The notes: a model not told the origin generated them from the letters alone. Counted from the stretch's first letter, positions 1-7,814 are shown. The stretch: 15,075 bases of DNA from Intestinibacter sp. (GCF_022780145.1 NZ_JALEXO010000306.1:1-15075); one strand, 5' to 3'. Numbers and translations are program-made.

Positions 1-612
1 AAAACTAGCAGCAGGATAAACAACTAAAGAAGTACCACCTATTATCAACAAATCAGCAGATGATATAGCCCTTATAGCACCTTCAACAGTAGCATTATCC
101 AAGCCCTCTTCATATAGAACAACATCTGGCTTTACAACTGAACCACATTGATCACAATGAGGAATATTACCGCCAAGGTCTAACATGCCATCTAAGTCAA
201 AGAATTTATGACATTTAGTACAGTAATTTCTATGTACAGAGCCGTGTAATTCGTATACGTTTTTACTTCCAGCCATTTGATGAAGTCCATCTATATTTTG
301 AGTTATGACAGCATTTAATTTTCCCATTTCTTCTAGTTTAGCTAAAGCCTTGTGTGCGTTGTTTGGTTTTGCTTCTGGATAAATTAATTTATCTTTATAA
401 AATTTAAAAAATTCATCGGGATATTTAACAAAAAATGTATGTGAAACTAATTGTTCAGGAGTAAAGTTTTTGTTTAGTCTTTCGCTGAATAATCCAGAAG
501 AACTACGGAAATCGGGAATATTTGATTCAGTAGATACACCCGCTCCTCCAAAGAAAACTATATTATTACTTTTTTCTATAAGTTCTTTTAATTCCTTTAT
601 TTTATCATTCAT
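1..612 (-). CDS. Sir2-family NAD-dependent protein deacylase (sirtuin), C-terminus cut by window edge
   Basis: The 204 visible residues read cleanly to the window edge; the C-terminal part of the Rossmann fold lies outside. Sirtuins remove acyl groups from lysines using NAD+, giving nicotinamide and O-acyl-ADP-ribose, in the cytoplasm. The diagnostic motifs are all present: NAD-binding GAGVSTESNIPDFRS at residues 23-37, TQNIDGLH at 104-111, the catalytic His in ELHG (H123), a zinc ribbon of CTKC (C131, C134) and CDQC (C153, C156), and GTSLVVYPAA at 193-202. The usual VVxFGE element reads VVLYEE (164-169). The start is the ATG at 612-610, with TAGGAGG at 626-620 placed 7 bases upstream. It is divergent from the autolysin gene and no partner gene is visible. 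Family assignment is secure; the substrate and acyl preference cannot be read from sequence. It is probably the single CobB/NpdA-type bacterial sirtuin. Confidence 0.95.
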   Translation of the reverse strand, partial: MNDKIKELKELIEKSNNIVFFGGAGVSTESNIPDFRSSSGLFSERLNKNFTPEQLVSHTFFVKYPDEFFKFYKDKLIYPEAKPNNAHKALAKLEEMGKLNAVITQNIDGLHQMAGSKNVYELHGSVHRNYCTKCHKFFDLDGMLDLGGNIPHCDQCGSVVKPDVVLYEEGLDNATVEGAIRAISSADLLIIGGTSLVVYPAASF

Positions 613-646
613 ATTAGGACCTCCTAAATTAATCTATATTTATATG

Positions 647-665
647 ATATCAAATTATTTGATAT
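647..665. repeat. 19-base perfect inverted repeat, candidate operator
   Basis: The sequence is ATATCAAA-TTA-TTTGATAT: two perfect 8-base arms around a 3-base centre. It lies 21 bases upstream of the sirtuin ribosome binding site and downstream of its putative promoter. The size and symmetry suit a dimeric repressor operator. AT-rich palindromes do arise by chance here, so function is inferred only from position and symmetry. Confidence 0.35.
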
Positions 666-701
666 TTATAAATAATTAAAAAATTTATATTTATTGTGCT
701 G

Positions 702-730
702 ATTATAAAGGAATTTGCTTTAATTTTAAT
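702..730 (-). promoter_or_regulatory. Possible promoter of the sirtuin gene
   Basis: On the minus strand a perfect TATAAT lies at 707-702. A weak -35 match, TTAAAA (4 of 6), lies at 729-724 with a 16-base spacer. A start near 695 would give a leader of about 80 bases that contains the inverted repeat at 647-665. The region is so AT-rich that a chance TATAAT is likely, so this is tentative. Confidence 0.3.
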
Positions 731-772
731 GAATAAGTAGATATATGAATTTTTTGAAAAAATAATATTAAT

Positions 773-801
773 TTGTAAATATAGGGGTATATATTTATAA
801 T
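773..801 (+). promoter_or_regulatory. Vegetative (sigma-A type) promoter of the autolysin gene
   Basis: A -35 of TTGTAA (773-778, 4 of 6) and a perfect -10 TATAAT (796-801) are separated by the ideal 17 bases. Transcription would start near 808, about 29 bases before the ATG, with AAAAGGAG at 823-830 as ribosome binding site. Confidence 0.6.
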
Positions 802-836
802 ATAAAAGGGACTAAAAAAGAAAAAAGGAGATTTAT

Positions 837-2327
837 ATGAATTTTAATAAAAAAATAGTATTAACTAGTGCTGTAGTGTTGCCGTTTTTTATGGGGACGA
901 TAAATGCACAATCTAATGAGGGTATAGTTACATCATATGGGTTAAATGTGAGAAGTGGCCCAGATAAATCATATGATGTAAAGTTTGTAATTAGTAAAGA
1001 TGATAAAGTCACAATTGAGGATTCTTCTAATGGATGGTATAAAATAACTACCAAAAGTGGAAGACAAGGATGGGCAAGTGCTAAATACATAGACATAATC
1101 GAAAATCAAACGACTACGATTAAAAAGGTATCAGCTTCATCACTTAATATGAGAAAGGGTCCATCTACATCTTATGATATAATAACAAAATTAACTAAAG
1201 GTCAAGAGGTTGAGGTTATTTCAGTTGAAAATGAATGGGCAAAAATAAAGTACAATTCAAAAGTGGGGTATGTATCTAATAAATATTTATCAGACGAGAT
1301 AGATAGTAGTGTAACGATAAAATATGTAAATACATCGTCGTTAAATGTAAGAACAGGTCCATCGACAGATTATAAAGTACTGACAGTTTATAAATACGGA
1401 CAAGAGGTTAAGGTAGTTTCTATAAACGGCAGTTGGGCAAAAATAAAATACAAAGATGGATACGCTTACATATCAAATAAATATTTAACTGATAAAATAC
1501 CTGATAATGAAGATTGCGATAAAAATGAAGGGAATACTGAAAATAACAATCAAGGTGGATTAAAAACTACATATGAAAATTTAAGTTATTCCTTTGATAC
1601 TATGGTTGATTACGAGTATAAATTATCACAAAAAGGATACAATAAAATTAGAGCTAATATATCTAGTGATTACTCAAATTCTAATAATTATATAAATGCA
1701 ACTAAAACAGATTTAAAAAAATATTTAAATCCAGATAATTTTACTTCAAACAGCAATGGAAAGCTTCAATTTTTAAGAATAGATAAGTATCGCTCTGGTA
1801 TAACTGCAAGTGAATTGAATGCTTATTTTTCAAAATACTGTCAGTCACATAGTGTATTTTTAAATAAGGGACAAGCATTTATAGATGCAGCTAAGAAATA
1901 CGATTTAGATGTAACTTATTTAGTTGCGGCATCTATGCTTGAGACAGGACATGGAATTTCTAAACTAGCTCAGGGAGTTTATGTAACTGATTCTTCAGGT
2001 AATCAAGTCAAGGTTTATAACTTCTTTGGGATATCTGCATATGATGGAACTGCTGTATCATCAGCTTCTCAATATGCTTATAAAAAGGGATGGACTTCAG
2101 TTGATAAAACTATCGATGGTTCAGCTAAATGGCTATCTGACAATTACATACATAGCAGTAAATATAATCAAAATACTCTATACAAAATGAGATGGAGTTA
2201 CAATACAGGTCATCAATATGCTACAGACGTGGATTGGGCAGTTTGTATAGCAAAATTGATGAATAAGATAGTTCCTTATTACAATGATTCTACTACTTTG
2301 GAGTATTTGGTGCCTAAATACAAATAA
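837..2327 (+). CDS. Secreted autolysin: three SH3b domains plus GH73 N-acetylglucosaminidase (Acd-like)
   Basis: This 496-residue exported cell-wall hydrolase is predicted to cut N-acetylglucosaminyl bonds in peptidoglycan, for cell separation and wall turnover. A signal peptide is clear: Lys-rich start, hydrophobic core at residues 7-20, likely cleavage after INA (24). Three bacterial SH3 domains follow (about 29-88, 95-154, 159-220), each with the LN(V/M)R-x-GP signature, for wall binding. A polar Asn/Asp/Glu linker (221-241) and a region of unknown role (242-339) lead to the glucosaminidase domain (about 340-485), with the probable catalytic Glu in SMLETGHG (E369), NFFGI (395-399) and the WSYNTGHQYA segment (453-462). 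SH3b domains followed by a C-terminal glucosaminidase are the layout of C. difficile Acd, which from memory also lies near polC; the symbol is left blank because I could not compare them. Start: AAAAGGAG 6 bases before the ATG. It ends in three consecutive in-frame stops and is followed by a terminator, so it is monocistronic. Confidence 0.93.
   Translation: MNFNKKIVLTSAVVLPFFMGTINAQSNEGIVTSYGLNVRSGPDKSYDVKFVISKDDKVTIEDSSNGWYKITTKSGRQGWASAKYIDIIENQTTTIKKVSASSLNMRKGPSTSYDIITKLTKGQEVEVISVENEWAKIKYNSKVGYVSNKYLSDEIDSSVTIKYVNTSSLNVRTGPSTDYKVLTVYKYGQEVKVVSINGSWAKIKYKDGYAYISNKYLTDKIPDNEDCDKNEGNTENNNQGGLKTTYENLSYSFDTMVDYEYKLSQKGYNKIRANISSDYSNSNNYINATKTDLKKYLNPDNFTSNSNGKLQFLRIDKYRSGITASELNAYFSKYCQSHSVFLNKGQAFIDAAKKYDLDVTYLVAASMLETGHGISKLAQGVYVTDSSGNQVKVYNFFGISAYDGTAVSSASQYAYKKGWTSVDKTIDGSAKWLSDNYIHSSKYNQNTLYKMRWSYNTGHQYATDVDWAVCIAKLMNKIVPYYNDSTTLEYLVPKYK
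1119..1496 (+). repeat. Tandem SH3b repeats 2 and 3 inside the autolysin gene
   Basis: The second (1119-1298) and third (1311-1496) SH3b units are far more alike than either is to the first (about 921-1100). Both carry SSLN(M/V)R, GPST-x-Y, GQEV-x-V, WAKIKY and SNKYL at matching places. DNA identity is also visible, for example TGGGCAAAAATAAA followed by (G/A)TACAA. This points to an internal duplication more recent than the split from unit 1. Confidence 0.8.
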
Positions 2328-2335
2328 TGATAACT

Positions 2336-2378
2336 AGGAAAATCTAAAATTTCAAATTTTAGATTTTCCTTAATTTAT
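2336..2378 (+). terminator. Rho-independent terminator of the autolysin gene
   Basis: Arms 2337-2351 (GGAAAATCTAAAATT) and 2355-2369 are perfectly complementary over 15 bases around the loop TCA; an outer A-T pair extends this to 2336-2370. A T-rich tail, TTAATTTAT, follows. It begins 9 bases after the stop. The stem is long but mostly A-T, with G-C pairs at its base. Confidence 0.8.
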
Positions 2379-2391
2379 AACACATAGGAAA

Positions 2392-2418
2392 GGGTAGCGT
2401 ACTTGCTACGCCAAGTAC
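2392..2418. repeat. G+C-rich structured block with two competing hairpins
   Basis: In an otherwise very AT-rich gap this block can fold in two exclusive ways. Fold A pairs GGGTAGC (2392-2398) with GCTACgCC (2405-2412), leaving one bulged G and loop GTACTT. Fold B pairs GTACTT (2399-2404) with AAGTAC (2413-2418). No coding sequence or known RNA family is recognised. It may be part of a repeat element or a short structured RNA. Confidence 0.35.
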
Positions 2419-2420
2419 TT

Positions 2421-2459
2421 AAATTATATTCATTTTTAAATTGTGGATAAATATAATTT
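2421..2459. repeat. 10-base perfect inverted repeat in the autolysin/metallopeptidase gap
   Basis: AAATTATATT at 2421-2430 is the exact reverse complement of AATATAATTT at 2450-2459, with 19 bases between. It follows directly after the G+C-rich block. The arms are pure A/T, so chance is possible. Confidence 0.3.
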
Positions 2460-2474
2460 CCGTATATGTGTTTC

Positions 2475-2523
2475 AAGAAAATCTACATTATGGATCTTTA
2501 AAATAAAGATTTTCTTATAATTT
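2475..2523. terminator. Inverted repeat with T-rich flank; possible bidirectional terminator
   Basis: AAGAAAATCT (2475-2484) pairs with AGATTTTCTT (2507-2516). Inside lies a second hairpin, ATCTTTA-AAA-TAAAGAT (2494-2510), followed on the plus strand by TTTCTTATAATTTTT. The element sits just beyond the stop of the minus-strand metallopeptidase gene, so it may terminate that gene and back up the autolysin terminator. The stems are nearly all A-T and the minus-strand tail is not T-rich, so confidence is low. Confidence 0.35.
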
Positions 2524-2532
2524 TTACATGCT

Positions 2533-3201
2533 TTAACATAAAACTTTTATGCGATTTTCTAAATTATTTTCTGAAACTATATTTTTTAAGTTTCCGTAGT
2601 TATATGTCGCCAAGGCATATTCCTTCATTTTTTCAAAAATATACTTTTCGATGTAGCTTTCAAAATTGACAATATCTTTTCCTATATTCCAGGCATTTAT
2701 TTCTCTTAAAATTGTATTTTTCTTAAATTGCAGGACGTAATCTTCTAATTCTAAGGGCAAATTTTTTTTATAGTAAAAACGATCCTTTAAGTCGATATTG
2801 TATTTTACTATGGAATTTGCAATTGAAGTAATTATATCACTTGAGGTCGATTTTATAGTAGATAAATTTGGATCTAATATGTGGCCTATTTCATGGCATA
2901 GAGCACATTTTCCTATAAAGTATATGTTTTGCTTTGTGATAGGAATATTTTCAGTATTGAAGGAATTTATAAATAGATAAAAATTATAGCAAAATGACAA
3001 AAATCCGTTTTGGGAAATAACTACAACACCTAATTTGGGAAGCGCACAAATTGGAATATTGCTTTTTTTATAGTAAAATAAATGAATTTGCTTTTGATTT
3101 ATATTCATTTGGGATAAAGCATTTGTGAATAGTTTTTTACATTTTAATTCTTTATAGTAAATAGGTATTTTTTTTATATCATATATATTTGAGCAAGTCA
3201 T
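2533..3201 (-). CDS. Putative zinc metallopeptidase with CxxC-HEIGH motif, uncharacterised
   Basis: This 222-residue protein belongs to no family I can name. Residues 98-110 read KCALCHEIGHILD: an HExxH zinc site (H103, E104, H107) as in zincin peptidases, directly preceded by C99-x-x-C102. REINAWNIGKDIV at 166-178 could supply the third ligand (E167), as in gluzincins with a downstream E-x-x-A helix, but the gap of about 60 residues is longer than is typical of ImmA/IrrE (M78) proteins. There are seven cysteines, no signal peptide and no convincing membrane helix; a hydrophobic stretch lies at 57-81. Start: the frame stays open upstream to 3531, but that would overlap polC. The ATG at 3201 has GGAGG (3212-3208) 6 bases away and gives the protein-like portion. 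It is divergent from polC. Hydrolytic activity is inferred from the motif alone. Confidence 0.8.
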   Translation of the reverse strand: MTCSNIYDIKKIPIYYKELKCKKLFTNALSQMNINQKQIHLFYYKKSNIPICALPKLGVVVISQNGFLSFCYNFYLFINSFNTENIPITKQNIYFIGKCALCHEIGHILDPNLSTIKSTSSDIITSIANSIVKYNIDLKDRFYYKKNLPLELEDYVLQFKKNTILREINAWNIGKDIVNFESYIEKYIFEKMKEYALATYNYGNLKNIVSENNLENRIKVLC

Positions 3202-3226
3202 TTTATACCTCCAAATATAAGACCTT

Positions 3227-3232
3227 ATTATA
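3227..3232 (-). promoter_or_regulatory. Possible -10 element of the metallopeptidase gene
   Basis: A perfect TATAAT reads at 3232-3227 on the minus strand, about 25 bases before the ATG, so the leader would be short (about 20 bases). No good -35 is present. The upstream DNA is an A/T tract (3241-3256) that could act like an UP element. Tentative. Confidence 0.35.
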
Positions 3233-3307
3233 ATAATATTAAAAAAAAATAAAAAAGAGCTAATCCAAAAAAATAATTTACTTTGGAAGGTATTATTTAA
3301 AAAAATA

Positions 3308-3316
3308 TGATATAAT
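3308..3316 (+). promoter_or_regulatory. Extended -10 promoter of polC
   Basis: TGATATAAT (TGnTATAAT) is a perfect extended -10 at 3308-3316. No -35 hexamer stands at the right distance, which extended -10 promoters tolerate. Transcription would start near 3323, about 43 bases before the polC ATG. Confidence 0.5.
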
Positions 3317-3365
3317 TTTACTTTAAAAAGCAAAATCTTGAGATGAAAGGGGATGTCATATATAA

Positions 3366-6300
3366 ATGGATAGTATAAACGATTATTTGAGCAAATTAGA
3401 AATTGAAAATGATTTTTTATATAAGAGATTAAAAGATGTTCTTGTAACAAAGGTTGTTTATTATAAAGAGAATAAGATTTTCTATATGTATTTATCGTCC
3501 AAGGAAATAATTTCTTATGACATTTTATCATCGCTTAGGGAGGCTTTGTTAGATGAGCTAGATTATTTTTCTGATATAAAAATAAAGATGAGATACAATG
3601 GTTTGTCTCGTAAATCTAATAAAGACATAGTAAAAAAGAACTGGGATAATATACTTCATATACTTAGAGATATCTGTCCAGCTATTGAGGGATGGAAAAA
3701 ACAGGTCGAATATATGTGTATAGATGATACCTTGAAAATAAAAATACCTAAGAGTATTTTTTACGATAAATTAAAATCTAAAAACTGTGAACATATAATA
3801 CACAATGTTTTTTTAGAAGAATTTTCTATTGAGCTAAAGGTTGTTTTAGAAAAGGCTGTAGATGAAAAAATAGATACTAAAAAGATAATTGAAAAAATGG
3901 ATAGAGAATTAGAAGAAAAGATCAAGGAGATGGAAATTTCTGATTCTAAAAAAGAAGAGGATGAAGAAGGTGCATATGTAATAAAAGAAGAAGATCGCGA
4001 AGATGAAAATATCATATACGGAGAAAATGTAAATGCAATATTCGAGCATATTTGCGATATAAATCAAAATATGAGGACTGTATGCATAGTTGGAGAAATA
4101 TTTAATATAGAAATCAAAGAACTTAAAAATGGAAAAATTCTTCTTATAGCAGATGTCACAGATAATACGAGCTCTATAAGTTGCAAGCTGTTCTTAAACG
4201 ATATGAACCAAGATAAGGTTTTAAGCAAAATAACTGAAGGCACTTATGTAAAAATCAAGGGAGACGTATTACACGATGCGTTTAAACGCGAGCTTACAAT
4301 GACTATAAGTGGTATTAGACTCGAACAAAAAAAATACAGACAGGATACTAGTCCTAAAAAACGTGTAGAGTTACACGCACATACTCAAATGTCTTCAATG
4401 GATGCACTATGTCAAACTAAAAAGCTAGTAAAACAGGCTGCTACATGGGGGCATAAGGCAATAGCTATTACAGACCACGGTGTAGTTCAGGCGTTTCCTG
4501 AGGCTATGGATGCAGGCAAAAGCAACAATATAAAAATACTCTATGGAGTTGAGGGGTATTTAGTTGAGGATAATGCGCCTATTATAAAGGATTCAAATGA
4601 TAAGGAATTGTCTCAGACATTTGTAGTATTTGACTTAGAGACTACTGGTTTTTCGAATAAAAACGATAAGATAACTGAAATCGGGGCTGTCAAGGTCCAA
4701 AATTTCGAGATTGTAGATAGATTTAATGAGTTGATAAATCCAGAGAAGGATATATCATATAAGGTTCAGGAGTTGACCGGTATAACTAACGATTTGATAA
4801 AGGATAAGCCTACAATTGAAGAAATTTTGCCTAAGTTTATGGAATTTGTAGGAGATAGTGTGTTAGTTGCGCATAATGCTGAATTCGATATAGGGTTTAT
4901 AAATCAAAAATGCAAAGAAATGGGTATAAAATTTGAAAATAAAAGTGTAGATACTTTAATGTTAGCTAGAATACTTCTACCTCATTTGAAGAGATTTAAG
5001 CTTAACAATCTTACGAAGGAGCTAGGAGTACCTCTACAAAATCACCATAGAGCGGTAGATGATGCTGCTGCAACTGCACATATATTTATAAAATTCTTGG
5101 ATATGCTTCAAAAAAAGGGCGCAAAAAAATTAAGCGATGTCAATGAAATATTGGGAGGTATAGACTACACGAAGCTTAAGACAAAGCATATTACTTTAAT
5201 AGCTCAAAATTTAGTCGGCATTAAAAATTTATACAAGATAGTATCTGATGCTCATGTAAATCATTTTTACAGAGCACCGAGAATATTAAAAAGTGTACTT
5301 ATGGAGCATAAAGAAGGAATTATCGTCGGCTCAGCTTGCGAGGCTGGAGAAGTTTTCCAAGCTGTCAAGCAAAATAAAAGCGACGAGGAAATAAAAGATA
5401 TTATAGATTTATACGATTATATAGAGGTAATGCCTATAGACAACAACAGGTTTATGATAAACAACGGTGAAGTAAAGGATGAAGATGAGCTAAGAGAATT
5501 AAATAAAAAGGTAATAGAAGTAGCAAAGAGATTTGGTAAAATTCCAGTAGCTACAGGCGATGTTCACTTCATAGAAAAGCACGAGGCGATATTTAGAAGG
5601 GTACTCAAGTATTCTCAAGGATTTAGTCTAGATGAAGAGGAGACTTATCTTCACTTTAGAACTACAGATGAGATGCTAGAGGAATTTAAATATTTAGGTG
5701 AAGAGCTGGCGTACGAGGTTGTAGTCGAAAATACTAATAAAGTTGCAGATATGGTAGAGGATTTTTTACCTATACCAGACGAAACATTTCCACCTGTAAT
5801 AGAGGGCTCAGATACTGAGCTTAGAGAGATGTGCTATTCAAAGGCGAAGAGAATCTACGGGGACCCAATGCCTGAAATAGTCAAAACTCGTCTCGACAGG
5901 GAGTTAAACTCTATAATCAGCAATGGCTATGCAGTTATGTATATAATCGCGCAAAAGCTAGTTACAAAATCTCTAGCAGACGGCTATCTAGTTGGTTCTA
6001 GGGGTTCTGTTGGATCTTCACTTGCTGCTACAATGAGTGATATAACAGAGGTTAATCCGTTACCGGCACATTATATATGCGAGAATCCAGATTGCAAATA
6101 TTCTTATTTCTTTGAAGTAGGTGAGTGGGGTTCTGGAGTAGATTTACCAGACAAAAATTGTCCTAAATGCGGCAGAAAGCTCAAAAAGGATGGCCATGAT
6201 ATACCTTTTGAGGTTTTCCTTGGGTTTGAAGGAGACAAAGAGCCAGATATAGACCTTAATTTCTCAGGTAGTTATCAGCCAGTAATTCACAAATATACAG

Positions 6301-7667
6301 AGGAGTTATTCGGTGAGGGTCACGTTTACAGAGCTGGAACTATAGGTACAGTTGCAGATAAGACTGCCTATGGATATGCTAAAAAATATTCAGAGGAAAA
6401 TAATTTAGATTTAAATAGTGCAGAGATTTTAAGACTTGCAAAGGGATGTACAGGAGTCAAAAGAACGTCAGGACAGCATCCAGGAGGTGTTATGGTTATA
6501 CCAGACTATAAAGAGGTCTACGATATTACACCTATACAATATCCAGCAAATGATACGTCCTGTGGCGTTATAACGACACATTTTGACTACCATTCTATAA
6601 GTGGTAGAATATTAAAGCTTGACATTCTAGGACACGACGTTCCGACCATAATAAGAATGCTTGAGGATATTACAGGTTTAGATGCGACAGATATACCTCT
6701 AGATGACAAGGAGACCATGTCAATATTTACATCTACAGAGGCGTTAGGAGTAACTCCAGAGGAAATAAACTGTCCAATAGGTTCTCTTGCTATACCAGAG
6801 TTTGGAACATCATTTGTTAGACAGATGCTTCTTGATACGAAACCGACTACATTTGCAGAGCTTGTTCGTATAGCTGGACTTTCACACGGTACAGATGTTT
6901 GGCTAAATAATGCTCAGGATTTAGTTGTAAATGGAACAGTTGAATTTAAAGAGGTTATATCTACACGTGACGATATAATGAACTACTTATTGTTTAAGGG
7001 ATTGCCTCCTAAAATGGCATTTACAATTATGGAGCACGTAAGAAAGGGTAAAGGATTAAAGCCAGAATTTATTGAAGAAATGAACAAACATGATGTGCCT
7101 GAATGGTATATTGAGTCGTGTAAAAAGATAAAATACATGTTCCCTAAGGCACATGCTGTGGCATATGTAATGATGTCATTTAGACTTGCATACTTTAAAG
7201 TGCATTATCCTGCTGCGTTTTATGCTACTTATTTTACGACTAAGGCACAGGATTTTGATGCAGATTTAATTGTAAAAGGACTTGACAGTATTAAGAAAAA
7301 GATAGATGAAATACACGAATTAGGAAATGATGCAACAGCAAAGGACAAGACAATGCTTACTGTTTTAGAGGTTGCACTTGAAATGTACGCTAGAAAAATA
7401 AAAATAATTCCAGTAGATATTTATAAATCAGATGCGACTAAATTTCAGGTTGTAGACGATAAGACAATACTTCCACCTATGATAGCTCTACAAGGTGTGG
7501 GTGAAAATGCTGCTATAAATATTCAAAAGGAAAGGGAAAACGGCGAATTTATATCTAAAGAGGATCTGAGAAAGAGAACTAAAATTTCTAAAACAGTAGT
7601 AGAGACACTTTCAAATCACGGCTCTTTAAATGATATGAGTGAAAAAAATCAGCTATCTTTATTTTAA
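3366..7667 (+). CDS. polC: DNA polymerase III alpha subunit PolC, Gram-positive replicative type with 3'-5' exonuclease
   Basis: PolC is the main replicative polymerase at the low-GC Gram-positive fork, with its own proofreading. At 1433 residues it matches the usual length. Order: N-terminal region (1-180), charged linker (180-220), OB fold (from about 236), PHP domain with LHAHT (H337, H339) and AITDHG, an exonuclease inserted in the PHP domain (about 417-590) with DLETTG (D423, E425), VAHNAEFD and HHRAVDDA (H561, D565), then the polymerase core. The core shows GSRGSVGSS (877-885), a zinc module (C905, C910, C932, C935), the catalytic PDIDLN (D961, D963), and FPKAHAVAY near 1259-1267. It ends in QLSLF (1429-1433), a sliding-clamp-binding motif. 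The likely ribosome binding site, AAAGGGGA (3346-3353), lies 12 bases from the ATG, which is rather far. No clear terminator follows, so transcripts may enter the rimP operon. Confidence 0.99.
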   Translation: MDSINDYLSKLEIENDFLYKRLKDVLVTKVVYYKENKIFYMYLSSKEIISYDILSSLREALLDELDYFSDIKIKMRYNGLSRKSNKDIVKKNWDNILHILRDICPAIEGWKKQVEYMCIDDTLKIKIPKSIFYDKLKSKNCEHIIHNVFLEEFSIELKVVLEKAVDEKIDTKKIIEKMDRELEEKIKEMEISDSKKEEDEEGAYVIKEEDREDENIIYGENVNAIFEHICDINQNMRTVCIVGEIFNIEIKELKNGKILLIADVTDNTSSISCKLFLNDMNQDKVLSKITEGTYVKIKGDVLHDAFKRELTMTISGIRLEQKKYRQDTSPKKRVELHAHTQMSSMDALCQTKKLVKQAATWGHKAIAITDHGVVQAFPEAMDAGKSNNIKILYGVEGYLVEDNAPIIKDSNDKELSQTFVVFDLETTGFSNKNDKITEIGAVKVQNFEIVDRFNELINPEKDISYKVQELTGITNDLIKDKPTIEEILPKFMEFVGDSVLVAHNAEFDIGFINQKCKEMGIKFENKSVDTLMLARILLPHLKRFKLNNLTKELGVPLQNHHRAVDDAAATAHIFIKFLDMLQKKGAKKLSDVNEILGGIDYTKLKTKHITLIAQNLVGIKNLYKIVSDAHVNHFYRAPRILKSVLMEHKEGIIVGSACEAGEVFQAVKQNKSDEEIKDIIDLYDYIEVMPIDNNRFMINNGEVKDEDELRELNKKVIEVAKRFGKIPVATGDVHFIEKHEAIFRRVLKYSQGFSLDEEETYLHFRTTDEMLEEFKYLGEELAYEVVVENTNKVADMVEDFLPIPDETFPPVIEGSDTELREMCYSKAKRIYGDPMPEIVKTRLDRELNSIISNGYAVMYIIAQKLVTKSLADGYLVGSRGSVGSSLAATMSDITEVNPLPAHYICENPDCKYSYFFEVGEWGSGVDLPDKNCPKCGRKLKKDGHDIPFEVFLGFEGDKEPDIDLNFSGSYQPVIHKYTEELFGEGHVYRAGTIGTVADKTAYGYAKKYSEENNLDLNSAEILRLAKGCTGVKRTSGQHPGGVMVIPDYKEVYDITPIQYPANDTSCGVITTHFDYHSISGRILKLDILGHDVPTIIRMLEDITGLDATDIPLDDKETMSIFTSTEALGVTPEEINCPIGSLAIPEFGTSFVRQMLLDTKPTTFAELVRIAGLSHGTDVWLNNAQDLVVNGTVEFKEVISTRDDIMNYLLFKGLPPKMAFTIMEHVRKGKGLKPEFIEEMNKHDVPEWYIESCKKIKYMFPKAHAVAYVMMSFRLAYFKVHYPAAFYATYFTTKAQDFDADLIVKGLDSIKKKIDEIHELGNDATAKDKTMLTVLEVALEMYARKIKIIPVDIYKSDATKFQVVDDKTILPPMIALQGVGENAAINIQKERENGEFISKEDLRKRTKISKTVVETLSNHGSLNDMSEKNQLSLF

Positions 7668-7757
7668 AAATTTTACAAAAAAATGAAATTTACTGTATAC
7701 AAATCAAAAAAAATAGTGTAAAATATAACAATTAAAAAGGTATTTATGCAAAAATAC

Positions 7758-7786
7758 TTGTAAATAAAAAAATTTTATGTTATAGT
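7758..7786 (+). promoter_or_regulatory. Promoter P1 of the rimP-nusA-infB operon
   Basis: A -35 TTGTAA (7758-7763) and -10 TATAGT (7781-7786, 5 of 6) are exactly 17 bases apart, and TG at 7778-7779 makes an extended -10. The start would fall near 7793, so the transcript must pass the hairpin at 7815-7841 before rimP. It is the best promoter in this gap. Confidence 0.65.
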
Positions 7787-7814
7787 AATAGAAAAATAGT
7801 ATATGGCAGAAGAT

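Noticed and set aside
470..679. Plus-strand 69-residue open frame
   Set aside because: It is antisense to the sirtuin gene start, has no ribosome binding site, and its sequence is a low-complexity shadow.
3202..3531. Upstream extension of the minus-strand metallopeptidase frame to a 332-residue protein
   Set aside because: It would overlap the start of polC by 166 bases and cross the divergent promoter region. The extension is low-complexity Ile/Phe/Leu/Lys-rich sequence, and an ideal ribosome binding site stands before the ATG at 3201.
3761..4015. Minus-strand Ser/Phe/Ile-rich open frame
   Set aside because: It is the complement of the Glu/Lys-rich linker in polC, a common artefact.
7740..7757. 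Small hairpin GTATTT...AAATAC just upstream of P1
   Set aside because: Six A/T-rich pairs with no T-run are too weak for a polC terminator, and it adjoins the -35 element.
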